In this document: positions 45,551-55,512 of the stretch, piece by piece
How the letters are laid out: each line of letters opens with the position of its first letter
Position numbering within the stretch: the first letter of the stretch is position 1
DNA from: Corynebacterium ciconiae DSM 44920
Lineage (GTDB): Bacteria; Actinomycetota; Actinomycetes; Mycobacteriales; Mycobacteriaceae
Reading direction: 5' to 3'
Length of the DNA: 64,000 bases
Assembly (NCBI RefSeq): GCF_030440575.1
Contig: NZ_CP047189.1
Coordinates: 2,520,366-2,584,365 of the forward strand
The notes under the pieces: generated by a model
What the model saw: the letters and a program-made list of their open reading frames with translations, nothing else
Told to the model about the DNA's origin: nothing
Database searches by the model: none
Made by a program: the position numbers and the translations under genes

Positions 45551-46669
45551 ATGAGTACCACGAGTAGCGACGCCGAGAATTCGGCGCAGCGAACCAGCGA
45601 GTCTAGCAGCACTGGAGGCGCCGGTTCCAGCAGAAACACCAGCCCCGACACGGCGAGGGGCCGGTCTCGTGGTGCCTCCTCCCGGCGATCGCGCCGACGG
45701 GCCCACACCCCAGCGCACACCCCGCCGCCGGCAGAAGCCAGCAGCACCGACCACGCCGAGGGCCAAGGCGGTGCCACCAGCGGCTCCGGTTCTCGGTCCG
45801 GCTCGGGCAATGGATGCCGGCGGCGTAAGCGCGGCGGACGGGGCGGCCGCGGCTCCCAGCAGCGGGCCAAGCGTTCTCAGCACGCACGCAGCGAGGATTC
45901 CGAGCCCTCCACCACCTCGGGGGAGGGTTCCTCGCGGCGACGCCGCGGACAGTCTCAGCAGCGCTCCGGCCGCGGCGCCGCCCACCGCGGGGACGGCAAA
46001 GGACAGAAGAAGCAGAACCGCGGCAAGAATCAGCAATCCCAGAACTCCCACGGCTCTCGCCGCGGGGGCTCAGCCAGCGCAGGGGCTAAGGGAGGCTCAG
46101 GCTCAAAGAGCAGTAAAGCCGCTAAGGGCAGCAAGGGCCAGCGAGGCCGGGGTGGCCAGCCGTCCATGCCCACCTCTATTGAAACCTCCGCGGGCGGGTT
46201 GGTGGCCTCTGGTTTGGCGGAGGCTGTGGATGAGCACGGCGCGGTGGATCTGTCCCGCATCTACGTGGCGCTGATTGGCCGAGTGGATCGGCGGGGCCGC
46301 TTGCTGTGGTCCATGCCGAAGGGGCATGTGGAAAACGGCGAGGCCCACACGGCTACCGCGGAGCGTGAGGTCTGGGAGGAAACCGGCATCAAGGGCGAAG
46401 TCTTAGGCGAGCTCGGGGTGATCGATTATTGGTTTGTCTCGGATGGCACCCGTATTCACAAGACGGTGCACCATCACCTCTTGGCTTATGTCGATGGGGA
46501 TTTAAACGATGATGACCCCGAAGTCACCGAGGTATCGTGGGTGCCGGCGAATTCTCTGATCGAGCGCCTCGCCTATGCCGATGAGCGCAAGTTAGCGCGC
46601 ACGGCCCATTCCTTGATGCGGGAGTGCGCGGTGCGTTTGCACGCGGAGGGAAGGACAACACCACGGTGA
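45551..46669 (+). CDS. Nudix hydrolase with long basic disordered N-terminus
   Basis: A 372-residue protein. Residues ~1-215 are low-complexity, rich in Ser, Arg, Gly and Gln ([43 protein letters not shown]). Residues ~225-360 form a Nudix domain with the box [22 protein letters not shown]. It sits where mycobacteria have mutT4, so a housecleaning nucleotide or ADP-ribose pyrophosphatase role is likely but not certain. ATG 45551 was chosen because TACGAT ends seven bases before it and AAGGGG is adjacent. The stop overlaps the next start. Confidence 0.9.
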   Translation: MSTTSSDAENSAQRTSESSSTGGAGSSRNTSPDTARGRSRGASSRRSRRRAHTPAHTPPPAEASSTDHAEGQGGATSGSGSRSGSGNGCRRRKRGGRGGRGSQQRAKRSQHARSEDSEPSTTSGEGSSRRRRGQSQQRSGRGAAHRGDGKGQKKQNRGKNQQSQNSHGSRRGGSASAGAKGGSGSKSSKAAKGSKGQRGRGGQPSMPTSIETSAGGLVASGLAEAVDEHGAVDLSRIYVALIGRVDRRGRLLWSMPKGHVENGEAHTATAEREVWEETGIKGEVLGELGVIDYWFVSDGTRIHKTVHHHLLAYVDGDLNDDDPEVTEVSWVPANSLIERLAYADERKLARTAHSLMRECAVRLHAEGRTTPR

Positions 46670-49404
46670 GTTCTACGCGTCGTCTAGCCGCGTCTGTGGT
46701 GGCAGCAGCGGTGGCCGCCACGACGCCGCTCGCCCTTGCCCCGCAGGTTGCGGCTTTTCCGGTGGTGCTCGATCCGAGTGATCCACAGGTAGCGCAGCAA
46801 TGGGTGAATCCATACATCCGGGCTGAGGATAAGGCCTCGCCACTGCGGGTGGAGATCGCCCCATTGGAGCAGTCGCATTGGGATCCGCTGCGCCCGTTGA
46901 GCGTGCAAATCTCGATCACCAACACCTCGGATAGCCCGATAACGGATGCCTCGCTGAAGCTGTTTCGCGGGGATGCCACCACCGATCCGGAGCACGCCGC
47001 CACCATGATGACAGTGGGCTTGGAGGCCTATCCTTATTCCCTCACTGGCGAGGAGGATCTGAGCATCGGCGCTGGTGAGAAGCGTGAGATCACGCTCACC
47101 GTCACCCCTGGGGCGAGCGCCGATCGGATTCGACCGGGCGTCTATCCCTTCCTGGTCTGGGCGGGCGCCACCGCGGATTCGGGAGCGATATCCACCACCG
47201 AGCGTTTCCTCATGCCCACCGATCCCATTCGGCCTGCGCCTGCGCTTGTCGACGACACCCCGCAGGAGATGTCCCCACCCGACAGCCAAGAGCCGGACGG
47301 CCCGAGTGGCCTGACCATGCTCCTGCCCATCACCGCCCCAGCCGATATCACCCCAGGCGAAACCGGTGAGGCTCCCACCCAGCCCACCTTGTATCTACGG
47401 GATGATGAGTTGGCCACCACGATCGTCTCCGGTGGCCGATTAGATCAGCTTCTCGATACCTATATTGAGCGCACCGCGGACGATGCGGCATTGAAGGAGT
47501 CCACCTGCCTGGCAGTGGACCCGCAGCTGCTTTCTGCGGTGGATCGGATGAGCGATGGCTACCGCGTCTCCGACACTCGGCCCTCCCCAGTGGCCCCGGC
47601 CGCGAGACTCCGGGATCGCTGGGATACCCCTTCCGAGGAAAGCCTTTCTGAGGCCGGTTCCAGCACGGTGGTAGCGGGGGAGTGGATCGCTAAACTGCAC
47701 CGCGCCACCGAGAACAGCTGCGTTGTAGCGCTGCCTTGGGCCAATGCGGACGTGAATGCGGTGGCCGCCACCGGTAATCAGTGGCTAGCCCGCGAGGCTG
47801 TCACTCGCGGGCGGATGACGGTGGAGGAGATCCTCGGCCGACCCGTCAGCAGCCAGGTGGTGATTCCCACCGCGGGCTACATGACGCAGCGGGCGGAGAG
47901 CGTGGTACACACCGCCTCCTCGGATCTCACCCCAGACGAGGCGTGGACGCGGCAGCGTCAGCAAAGCCGCCAGCACAACCACTATGACCACGCGCCCGAT
48001 GTGCTCACCCAGGATGAGGCCCCGCAGGAGGAACGCATCCCTGATTCGAGCTTGGGCCAAGCTGAGGTGCTGCTGGCTGATTCCGCCCCGGCGCCCTCGG
48101 GCGAGGGCGTGAAAGCGGTGGGCTATAACTCAGGCCTAGCCAGCATGGTGGCGCGCATGGGCAGCGCCCCGGTGACGACCGCCTATTCTGATCCCCGCTA
48201 CCGCTTCGATTACACCCTCGATTCGGCCACGGCCCGCCGCCAGAGCGCCAGTGCCGCCCTCGAGCTCGCGGCGCTCAATGCGCAGAAAGCTAGTGAGCCG
48301 CTGCTAGTGCTGCCGCCAGCACAAATCAGCAGCGGCGATGCCGATGCGCTCTTCGACAGCGCCCACTTTGTGCTGAACAAGCGCATCAGCGCCCCGATGG
48401 ATATTGCGGACTACGTGGACACCGCCGCTGCACCCTCCGGCACCCGGGACGTGGTGGATCCAGCGGCAATGAGCGACCGCGAGATCATCACCACCAGCCA
48501 GCAGCTGCGCTATACCGACGAGGTCACCCGCCTGATGGTGCGTGATGCCAATATCGCACTGACCCCCTATGGTTTTTCGGCGCCGCTGCGCCAGGACATT
48601 CTGCGGGCACTCAGCCGCACCGAGCGCGACACCCTGCGGCGCCACACCGCCGCCACTGAACGCGCCGACAGAATCATCAAGGGCAACCGCGCCATGCTCA
48701 TGGAGCTGCGCGACGCGGTGGCCTTGCTGCCGCCGGGCAATGTCTACACCCGCACCAGCAGCTCCTCGCCGCTGCTCATCGTGGCGCGCAATGGTCTGCC
48801 GCTGCCGGTGGATAGCCACATCGGCTACTCGGCGCCGCACAAGGTGAAACTGGAGCTACCCGAGCAGCTGCGCATCCCCGCGAAGGGATCGATCACTACC
48901 GAGCTGACGGCGCGGATTCCCGAGGACGATCAGCGCACTGACCTCGAGCTGTTCCTACTCACCCCCACCGACACCTTGATCAGTAATCCGGTGGATATCT
49001 CGGTGCAGACTCGCGGCACCACCATCAACCGCTGGCTCGCCGGGGTGCTCTTGGCACTGTTGGTGGGCCTGATGGCGCTGCGCACCGTTAAGCGTCGCCG
49101 CGCTCGCTCGACCCAGCAGCCGCGCACCGCCGCCGACCGCGCTCTAGCCCGCGCCGAGGCAGTATCCGCGGCCGAGAGCCAGCAGCGGGCCCACCGCCGA
49201 GATGCAGGGGGCTGGGGCAGCGAGAAGGCGTCAACACGCGCCCAGTATCCGCCACGTAGACATACTCACCACCGCGACGGGCCAAGCGATGGGGATGACC
49301 CGCCGCGGCCCAGACGCAGCAGACAACGCCGACCGAGACGAAACCCTCCGCCGGAGACACCGGGGGAGGGGACGCGCTCCTCGCGACGATCGAGGGACAG
49401 CTAG
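46666..49404 (+). CDS. DUF6049 family secreted/membrane protein
   Basis: A 912-residue protein with an N-terminal signal peptide ([27 protein letters not shown]), a large extracytoplasmic part, and one C-terminal helix ([16 protein letters not shown]) followed by a basic Arg-rich tail. It is the counterpart by position of mycobacterial Rv3909 (DUF6049). GTG 46666 overlaps the stop of the Nudix gene (GTGA), with GGAGGGAAGG upstream, so translation is coupled. The role is unknown; its place beside murJ suggests cell-envelope assembly. Confidence 0.88.
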   Translation: MSSTRRLAASVVAAAVAATTPLALAPQVAAFPVVLDPSDPQVAQQWVNPYIRAEDKASPLRVEIAPLEQSHWDPLRPLSVQISITNTSDSPITDASLKLFRGDATTDPEHAATMMTVGLEAYPYSLTGEEDLSIGAGEKREITLTVTPGASADRIRPGVYPFLVWAGATADSGAISTTERFLMPTDPIRPAPALVDDTPQEMSPPDSQEPDGPSGLTMLLPITAPADITPGETGEAPTQPTLYLRDDELATTIVSGGRLDQLLDTYIERTADDAALKESTCLAVDPQLLSAVDRMSDGYRVSDTRPSPVAPAARLRDRWDTPSEESLSEAGSSTVVAGEWIAKLHRATENSCVVALPWANADVNAVAATGNQWLAREAVTRGRMTVEEILGRPVSSQVVIPTAGYMTQRAESVVHTASSDLTPDEAWTRQRQQSRQHNHYDHAPDVLTQDEAPQEERIPDSSLGQAEVLLADSAPAPSGEGVKAVGYNSGLASMVARMGSAPVTTAYSDPRYRFDYTLDSATARRQSASAALELAALNAQKASEPLLVLPPAQISSGDADALFDSAHFVLNKRISAPMDIADYVDTAAAPSGTRDVVDPAAMSDREIITTSQQLRYTDEVTRLMVRDANIALTPYGFSAPLRQDILRALSRTERDTLRRHTAATERADRIIKGNRAMLMELRDAVALLPPGNVYTRTSSSSPLLIVARNGLPLPVDSHIGYSAPHKVKLELPEQLRIPAKGSITTELTARIPEDDQRTDLELFLLTPTDTLISNPVDISVQTRGTTINRWLAGVLLALLVGLMALRTVKRRRARSTQQPRTAADRALARAEAVSAAESQQRAHRRDAGGWGSEKASTRAQYPPRRHTHHRDGPSDGDDPPRPRRSRQRRPRRNPPPETPGEGTRSSRRSRDS

Positions 49405-49425
49405 AACACGAAACGTGGTTGAGAA

Positions 49426-52400
49426 GTGACAGACAAGCACACGCCAATAGAGGGCCAGCGCCCAGGCTTACGCGGCCGTATCGTGCCGCCGGCACCGCCC
49501 GCACCGATCCCCGAATCCAGACCTAGCGTTCAGGAAAAGCGCAAGCAGAAGCTGGAGAGCCAACACAGCGATCATTCGCAGCTTTCGGCCGAACCGGCCC
49601 AAGCGCTCTATGAGGCGCAGCAGGATGCCGCCAACGAGCCCGTGGCCGCTGCCGGCACCTCCTCGCCGGTGGCTACCCAGCAGGAGGACGAGCAGGGCAC
49701 CACCAGCGACTCCGATGTGGTGCGCGCCGGCGGGTCCATGGCAATTGCCACCCTGATCAGCCGTATCACTGGCTTCCTGCGCAACCTCGCCATCGGCGCC
49801 ACCCTCGGCTCGGCGGTGGGTTCGGCTTTCACCGTGGCCAACACCCTGCCTAACCTCGTCACCGAGATCGTGCTGGGCGCGGTGCTCACCTCCTTGGTGG
49901 TGCCGGTGCTCGTGCGCGCCGAGAAGGAGGATCCCGATAGGGGAGCGGCCTTCATCCGGCGGCTGTTCACCTTGGCGCTCACCTTGCTGGTGGTGGTCAC
50001 CACGATCGCGGTGGTCACCGCCCCGTGGCTGACGCGCATCACCATCGATGATGAGGGCAAGGTCAACATCATCCAGGCCACCTCCTTCGCCTATCTGGTG
50101 CTGCCACAGATCCTGTTCTACGGCATCTTCTCGCTATTTATGGCGGTGCTCAATACCAAGGGTGTGTTCCGGCCGGGCGCGTGGGCGCCGGTGTGGAACA
50201 ACGTGGTGTGCTTGGCTACCTTCGCCCTCTACTGGCTGGTACCTGGGGCCTTGGACCCGAATGAACAGGCCTCGGTGACAGACCCGCACGTGCTGTTGCT
50301 GGGCCTGGGCACCACGCTGGGCGTGGTGGTGCAGGCGCTGCTGCTGGTGCCGCCGCTGTTGAAGAAGGGCATCGATCTGCGGCCGCTGTGGGGCATCGAT
50401 GATCGCCTCAAAGAATTCGGCGGGATGGCTATCGCCATCGTCATCTATGTGGCGATCTCCCAGCTGGGCTACATCGTGACCACTCGTATCGCCTCCAATG
50501 CTGATGCCCGCGCCCCGCTGATCTATCAGCAGGCCTGGCTGCTGCTGCAGGTGCCCTATGGCGTGATCGGCGTGACCCTGCTGACCGCGATCATGCCGCG
50601 TCTGTCGCGTAATGCCGCCGAGGGCGACGATAAGGCCGTGGTGCGGGATCTCACGTGGGCCTCCAAGCTCACCTTCGCCGCGTTGATCCCGGTGATCGTG
50701 TTCTTCATGGCCTTCGGTACCAACATCGCTAATGCGCTCTTCGCCTATGGCCAGTTCACCCCCTCCGAGGCAGATATTCTCGGCTGGACGCTGAGCTTCT
50801 CGGCCTTCACTCTCATCCCCTATGCGCTGGTGCTTTTGCACCTGCGCGTGTTCTACGCCCGCGAGGAGGCGTGGACCCCCACCTTCATCATCGCCGGTAT
50901 CACCACGGTCAAGATCGTGCTGTCGGCGGCCGCACCCTTTGTGGCCACCTCCTCCTCGCGCGTGGTGATTCTGCTCGGCGCGGCCAATGGTTTCGGCTTT
51001 GTCACCGGCGCCGTGATCGGTGTGTTCCTGCTGCGCCGCAAGCTGGGCTCGCTGCACGGCAAGGAGATTATGACCTCCACGCTGTGGGTCATTGGCGCCT
51101 CGCTGGTGGGTGCCGGGGTGGGCTTGGTGCTCGATTGGGTGCTGGCTCTGACTGTGTTGGGAGCCGCCTCCTCGGTGGTGATTATGCTTCGCACCGCGAT
51201 CACCGGCTTGGTGTTCTTGGTGGTTACCGCGATCGTGCTCTCGCGTTCGGGGCTGCCGGAGATCGCCGCCTTCGCCCGGCTGCTCAGCCGCGTGCCGGGG
51301 CTCAACCGGGTGGTCAGCGCTCCGCCGGCGGCCGCCGAGGACGAGGCGGACGATGGTCTGCCTCAAGCCACCACCGCCGAGCTGTCTACCCAGCTGGTCA
51401 CGGTGGAGCCCTTCACCGCCTCCCCGGTGCCACCGCCGATGTCCGCCGGCGAGGTGCGGGCCCCGCGCCTGGTGCCGGGTGCCGCGGTGGCCAATGGCCG
51501 CTACCGGCTGCTGCGCGATTATGGCCGCGTCCCGGGTGCGCGCTTCTGGCACGCCCGCGACCAGCGCACGGGCCAGCAGGTGGCGTTGGTCTTCGTCGAT
51601 ACCCAAGGCATGCAGATTCCTGCCGCCCCAGTCAGCCCGGCTACCGCGGCCCAGCGCGCGGCCGCGGTCACCCGCACCACGCGGGCTTTGGCGGAGTTGA
51701 ACCATCCGGCGATCGCCAAGAATATTCATGTGTTGCCCTATCGCGCGGGCTGCCTCGTGGTGGCGGACTGGGTGGAGGGCACCGCCCTCAACTCGCTCAC
51801 CGCAGGGGCTCGGTCTGGCTCTAGCCGCCAGCGTTTCACTGGGGCGAATCCGCGCGCGGTAGCCTATGCCATGAGTTCGCTTCTCGACGCCGCCGCCACG
51901 GCCCACGACACCGGGATCTCGCTCGGCTTCGACCACTTTGATCGCATCCGTGTCAACACCGATGGCCGCGCCGTGCTGGCCTTCCCGGCGGTGCTCGAGA
52001 GCAACGACTATGGCCAAGACATGCGCTATGTGGCTAAGGCCGTGGAGCAGCTGGTGGAAGACGAGGGCACGGGCCGCGAGCTGCAGTACCTCACCTCCAA
52101 GCTCTATGACACCGAGACGGTCAACCCACGGGTGATGGCGGATGATCTCTACGAGTTCGGCATGGGCTCGGATCACCCGGAGCACTATCTGGAAGTGGCA
52201 GCCGATGCCGCACCGGAGCCCACCTCTTCCCCGGGCTTCGGCTCCAAGGGTTATACGCGTACCGGGTTGACGTTGGTCTCCGCCGCCACGGTGGGGTTGG
52301 TGGTGCTGGTGGCTGCCTCCAGCGTGTATCTGCTTGGCATCTTCGGCGGTAACCGGGCCGACAGCCCGGTGAACTCGGATTCCATTTCCGGCGCGCCAGA

Positions 52401-52959
52401 AAAGGTGCGCAACGCCACCAAGGTCAAGCTCACCCGCGCCGAGGAGTGGGAGCCGGGCGATCCGGCGGCCCGCCCAGCCGACTGGCCGGATAACCCGCAA
52501 TTGGCGGAGCTGGTGATCGACGGCGATGTGGCCACGAGCTGGCACACCGATGATTATCGCGCCCAGTTCGGCGAGCGCGAGGAGATCAAAAACGGCGTGG
52601 GCCTGAAGATCGACTTCGCCCAGCCGGCTTCCCCGGCGGAGGTGGAGTTCCACGCCGGTACGGGCGGCACCACGGTGCGCATTCTGGGATTCACTGACGA
52701 TTCGGATGCCGTGAACTCGCGGGAGCAGCTCACCGAGTTGAGCCGCGCGGTGCTGCGCGATGGCTCCACGGTGGTCACCCTGCCGAAGCCGAGCAAGGGC
52801 GAGGAGCCCACCTACTACCGCGGCATGGTGGTGTGGGTGGAGCGGCTGCCGATGCCCGCTGGCAGCGGCGCCTCCCCGCGGCCTGCGGATATTCAAGAGA
52901 TCCGGGTTAAGGGCGTGGTGGATACTGTCTCGGATGCGGGGGCAGGGGAGCGTCGATAA
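49426..52959 (+). CDS. murJ: Lipid II flippase MurJ with pseudokinase and extracytoplasmic domains
   Basis: A 1177-residue MviN/MurJ. After ~100 polar residues come about 14 hydrophobic helices (residues ~105-630; VVRAGGSMAIATLISRITGFLRN, TLPNLVTEIVLGAVLTSL). Then follows a cytoplasmic kinase-like domain (residues ~690-900; RYRLLRDYGRVPGARFWHARD) lacking the HRD and DFG catalytic motifs, another helix near residue 950, and an outer C-terminal discoidin-like beta domain. In mycobacteria the pseudokinase, when phosphorylated, recruits the FHA protein FhaA. The GTG start has only a weak ribosome-binding site. It follows DUF6049 by 21 bases. Confidence 0.95.
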   Translation: MTDKHTPIEGQRPGLRGRIVPPAPPAPIPESRPSVQEKRKQKLESQHSDHSQLSAEPAQALYEAQQDAANEPVAAAGTSSPVATQQEDEQGTTSDSDVVRAGGSMAIATLISRITGFLRNLAIGATLGSAVGSAFTVANTLPNLVTEIVLGAVLTSLVVPVLVRAEKEDPDRGAAFIRRLFTLALTLLVVVTTIAVVTAPWLTRITIDDEGKVNIIQATSFAYLVLPQILFYGIFSLFMAVLNTKGVFRPGAWAPVWNNVVCLATFALYWLVPGALDPNEQASVTDPHVLLLGLGTTLGVVVQALLLVPPLLKKGIDLRPLWGIDDRLKEFGGMAIAIVIYVAISQLGYIVTTRIASNADARAPLIYQQAWLLLQVPYGVIGVTLLTAIMPRLSRNAAEGDDKAVVRDLTWASKLTFAALIPVIVFFMAFGTNIANALFAYGQFTPSEADILGWTLSFSAFTLIPYALVLLHLRVFYAREEAWTPTFIIAGITTVKIVLSAAAPFVATSSSRVVILLGAANGFGFVTGAVIGVFLLRRKLGSLHGKEIMTSTLWVIGASLVGAGVGLVLDWVLALTVLGAASSVVIMLRTAITGLVFLVVTAIVLSRSGLPEIAAFARLLSRVPGLNRVVSAPPAAAEDEADDGLPQATTAELSTQLVTVEPFTASPVPPPMSAGEVRAPRLVPGAAVANGRYRLLRDYGRVPGARFWHARDQRTGQQVALVFVDTQGMQIPAAPVSPATAAQRAAAVTRTTRALAELNHPAIAKNIHVLPYRAGCLVVADWVEGTALNSLTAGARSGSSRQRFTGANPRAVAYAMSSLLDAAATAHDTGISLGFDHFDRIRVNTDGRAVLAFPAVLESNDYGQDMRYVAKAVEQLVEDEGTGRELQYLTSKLYDTETVNPRVMADDLYEFGMGSDHPEHYLEVAADAAPEPTSSPGFGSKGYTRTGLTLVSAATVGLVVLVAASSVYLLGIFGGNRADSPVNSDSISGAPEKVRNATKVKLTRAEEWEPGDPAARPADWPDNPQLAELVIDGDVATSWHTDDYRAQFGEREEIKNGVGLKIDFAQPASPAEVEFHAGTGGTTVRILGFTDDSDAVNSREQLTELSRAVLRDGSTVVTLPKPSKGEEPTYYRGMVVWVERLPMPAGSGASPRPADIQEIRVKGVVDTVSDAGAGERR

Positions 52960-52961
52960 GC
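52950..52961 (-). repeat. Copy of recurrent motif GCGTCGATAAGC
   Basis: A 12-base copy spanning the murJ stop codon (CGT CGA TAA GC). It shares all 12 bases with the intergenic copies. Confidence 0.5.
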
Positions 52962-53024
52962 GCCATGCTTAGGTCACCCTCGCCCCAATATATGAACCTT
53001 TAGCTCAGCTACATCCCCCTATAT

Positions 53025-53061
53025 AGGTCCGGTGCACACCATGATGTGCATCGGACCTTTT
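53025..53061 (+). terminator. Intrinsic terminator after murJ
   Basis: AGGTCCGGTGCACA and TGTGCATCGGACCT make a 14-bp stem with one G-T pair and a six-base loop, followed by TTTTG. It separates murJ from sigM. Confidence 0.92.
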
Positions 53062-53111
53062 GCTGTGTTCGCCGCAGTGCGCAGACTAGATCTACGCGCC
53101 GATCGCGCACC

Positions 53112-53137
53112 GTGAACCTGACCACTTTTGACATGTT
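53112..53137 (+). promoter_or_regulatory. ECF-type promoter of sigM
   Basis: TGAAC (53113-53117) and GTT (53135-53137) are separated by 17 bases, close to the GGAAC-N17-GTT form used by SigM-type ECF factors. The start of sigM is 24 bases downstream. This suggests autoregulation. The same pattern was not found in front of trxB. Confidence 0.6.
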
Positions 53138-53160
53138 CATCGTTCATCTGGGGGGAGATC

Positions 53161-53796
53161 ATGAACACATCACCGACCATCGACACCCAACCAGACCCGC
53201 TGAGCCTAGCGGAGCGGATGCGAGCCGATGTGCAGCTGGTGCACGAGCATCTCGCCGGCAACGAGAAGGCTTTTAGCCGCATTGTGCGCCAGCATCACAC
53301 GAAGCTATTTCTCACCGCGCGCCGCTATAGCCGCACCGAGCACGACGCCTGGGACATCTTGCAGGAGGCCCTGCTGAAGGCCTCGCAGCGCATGCACACC
53401 TTCCGCGCCGAGGCCACGCTCTCAACCTGGCTGCACAAGCTGGTGTCTAATACCGGCTACGATTTCACCCATCGCCGCCCGCATCAGCGACATGAGCTGG
53501 CCGTAATGGACGATGACACCCACGCTCGCGCCATCGACTATCGCCACAGCCACGATCCTTTTATCAGCGAGCTCTCGCGACTGGCGTTGCTGGCGATCAT
53601 GACCAGGCTGCCACCGGAGCAGCGCGAGGCGCTGTATCTCATTGATATCGCCGGCTACACGGTGGAGTGGGTGGCCGATTATCAGGACGTGGCCGTAGGC
53701 ACCGTGAAGTCCCGCCGCGCTCGCGCGCGCACCAAGCTGCAGCAGCTCTACACCGACCCCAACGAGATCGAGGAGCTGCTCGCCGGGGCGAACTAG
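53161..53796 (+). CDS. sigM: ECF sigma factor SigM
   Basis: A 211-residue ECF sigma factor with region 2 (FLTARRYSRTEHDAWDILQEALLKASQRMHTFR, in part) and region 4 (LPPEQREALYLIDIAGYTVEWVADYQDVAVGTVKSRRARARTKL). In corynebacteria SigM controls thioredoxin and disulfide-stress genes, and trxB and trxA follow here. GGGGGAG lies upstream of ATG 53161. The anti-sigma gene found next to sigM in mycobacteria is absent; only a 256-base gap follows. Confidence 0.93.
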   Translation: MNTSPTIDTQPDPLSLAERMRADVQLVHEHLAGNEKAFSRIVRQHHTKLFLTARRYSRTEHDAWDILQEALLKASQRMHTFRAEATLSTWLHKLVSNTGYDFTHRRPHQRHELAVMDDDTHARAIDYRHSHDPFISELSRLALLAIMTRLPPEQREALYLIDIAGYTVEWVADYQDVAVGTVKSRRARARTKLQQLYTDPNEIEELLAGAN

Positions 53797-53805
53797 CCGC
53801 CGCAT

Positions 53806-53817
53806 GCTTATCGACGC
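53806..53817 (+). repeat. Copy of recurrent motif GCTTATCGACGC
   Basis: Exact 12-base copy, beginning nine bases after the sigM stop in the sigM-trxB gap, preceded by CAT as in the copy near parA. Confidence 0.55.
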
Positions 53818-54052
53818 TCACCGCCACCGGCAGGGAATGAGACCGCCCTCGACGGTGTTGTGCCCAGAGACAGCGCCCGCCGCGGCTCTCTCCGCGCCCG
53901 CCGTGGCAGGCGCGGCCGCTTGGGTAGGGTGGCAGAGGTAGACATTGACGAGCCGCCGCCACCGCTATCCTGAGGCGGCGCCGCACGGCCGCAGCCTGCG
54001 ACCGCGTATGTGCATAACCCACCATCCACGTAATAGAAGGACATACCCCACT

Positions 54053-54994
54053 GTGAGCGATACGATCCACGACGTCATCATTATCGGTTCCGGCCCCGCC
54101 GGCTACACCGCCGCCATCTACGCCGCCCGCGCCGAGCTGAAGCCGCTGGTGTTTGAGGGCTACGAGTACGGCGGGTCCCTCATGACGACCACCGAGGTGG
54201 AGAATTTCCCCGGTTTCGCCGAGGGCATCATGGGCCCGGAGTTGATGGAGCAGATGCGCTCCCAGGCGGAGCGCTTCGGGGCCGATCTGCGCATGGAGAT
54301 GGTGGACTCGGTGGAGCTGTCCGGCGAGGTGAAGATCGTGCGCTCGGGCGAGGAGGAATTCCAGGCCCGCAGCGTGATCTTGGCCATGGGCTCCGCCCCA
54401 CGCTATGTGGGTGTGCCGGGGGAGAAGGAGTTCCTCGGCCGCGGCGTGTCCGCCTGTGCCACCTGCGATGGTTTCTTCTTCAAGGACACCGAGATTGCCG
54501 TGGTCGGCGGCGGCGATTCCGCCATGGAGGAGGCCACCTTCCTCACCAAGTTTGCCTCCAAGGTCACGATCATTCACCGCCGCGAGGAGTTCCGCGCCTC
54601 CAAGATCATGCTGGAGCGGGCCAAGAACAACGAGAAGATCGAGTTCCTGGTGAACAAGGTGGTCGAAGAGGTGCGTGGCGATTCCAAGGTGTCCTCGCTA
54701 CTGCTGCGCGATACCGTGACCAATGAGACCTCGGAGCTGCCGGTGGCCGCAATGTTCGTGGCCATTGGTGCGGATCCCCGCTCGGACATTGCAGCCGGGC
54801 AGGTGGAGCTCACCGACACCAAGCATGTGCGGGTCCAGGAGCCTTCTACCCGCACCAGCGTGCCCGGTGTCTTCGCCGTGGGCGACCTGGTGGATAATCA
54901 CTATCAGCAGGCCATTACCGCGGCCGGCACCGGCTGCCGCGCCGCTATCGACGCTCAGCAGTATCTGGGTGAACTCGAAGATGACCTGCACTAA
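54053..54994 (+). CDS. trxB: Thioredoxin reductase
   Basis: A 313-residue FAD/NADPH enzyme reducing thioredoxin. It has the FAD loop [16 protein letters not shown] near the start, the redox pair CATC in [10 protein letters not shown] (about residue 135), the NADPH loop [10 protein letters not shown] and the C-terminal [13 protein letters not shown] 54053 has GAAGGA 11 bases upstream. It is followed by trxA after 35 bases. Confidence 0.96.
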   Translation: MSDTIHDVIIIGSGPAGYTAAIYAARAELKPLVFEGYEYGGSLMTTTEVENFPGFAEGIMGPELMEQMRSQAERFGADLRMEMVDSVELSGEVKIVRSGEEEFQARSVILAMGSAPRYVGVPGEKEFLGRGVSACATCDGFFFKDTEIAVVGGGDSAMEEATFLTKFASKVTIIHRREEFRASKIMLERAKNNEKIEFLVNKVVEEVRGDSKVSSLLLRDTVTNETSELPVAAMFVAIGADPRSDIAAGQVELTDTKHVRVQEPSTRTSVPGVFAVGDLVDNHYQQAITAAGTGCRAAIDAQQYLGELEDDLH

Positions 54995-55029
54995 CACTAT
55001 TTTCTCGATGCCCCAAGGAGATCCCCACC

Positions 55030-55353
55030 ATGTCTGAGATCATTAACCTCACCACCGATACCTTTAAGTCCACCGTGATCGAGTCCGAGAAGCCGGTATT
55101 GGTGGATTTCTGGGCCGAGTGGTGCGGCCCGTGTAAGAAGCTTGGCCCCTTGATCGAGCAGGTCGCCGAGGAGGTCGGCGATGCCGCCGTGGTGGCCAAG
55201 GTGGATGTGGATGCCGAGCGCACCCTGGGCGCCATGTTCCAGATCATGTCCATTCCCACCGTGTTGATTTTCAAGGGCGGCGAGAAGGTAGCCGAGTACG
55301 TGGGCGTGCGCCCGAAGCGCGAGTACGTGGAAAAACTGACGTCACTTGCGTAA
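55030..55353 (+). CDS. trxA: Thioredoxin
   Basis: A 107-residue thioredoxin with WCGPC near residues 32-36 and the cis-Pro loop SIPTVLIF. It forms a reduction pair with the reductase encoded just upstream; mycobacteria call it TrxC. AAGGAG lies before the ATG. A weak hairpin GAAAGT/ACTTTC (55379-55403) follows. Confidence 0.96.
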   Translation: MSEIINLTTDTFKSTVIESEKPVLVDFWAEWCGPCKKLGPLIEQVAEEVGDAAVVAKVDVDAERTLGAMFQIMSIPTVLIFKGGEKVAEYVGVRPKREYVEKLTSLA

Positions 55354-55512
55354 CTGGTAGGGTTGAAAAGACAGCGTGAAAGTGCGTTTCTCAGCGACTT
55401 TCGTTTAGCGGCTAGCCCGCGCCTACAATAGTGACACGCTGAGTTATCAGTTGTCGCGCTGCGCCGTGAGTGGCCGCGCTGTGCGGCTGGAATCAATCTA
55501 GAAGGGACCTCG

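Noticed and set aside
50134..52896. A 920-codon open frame on the minus strand, antisense to murJ
   Set aside because: It mirrors the strong codon bias of murJ, encodes His/Gly/Arg-rich sequence without motifs, and has no ribosome-binding site.
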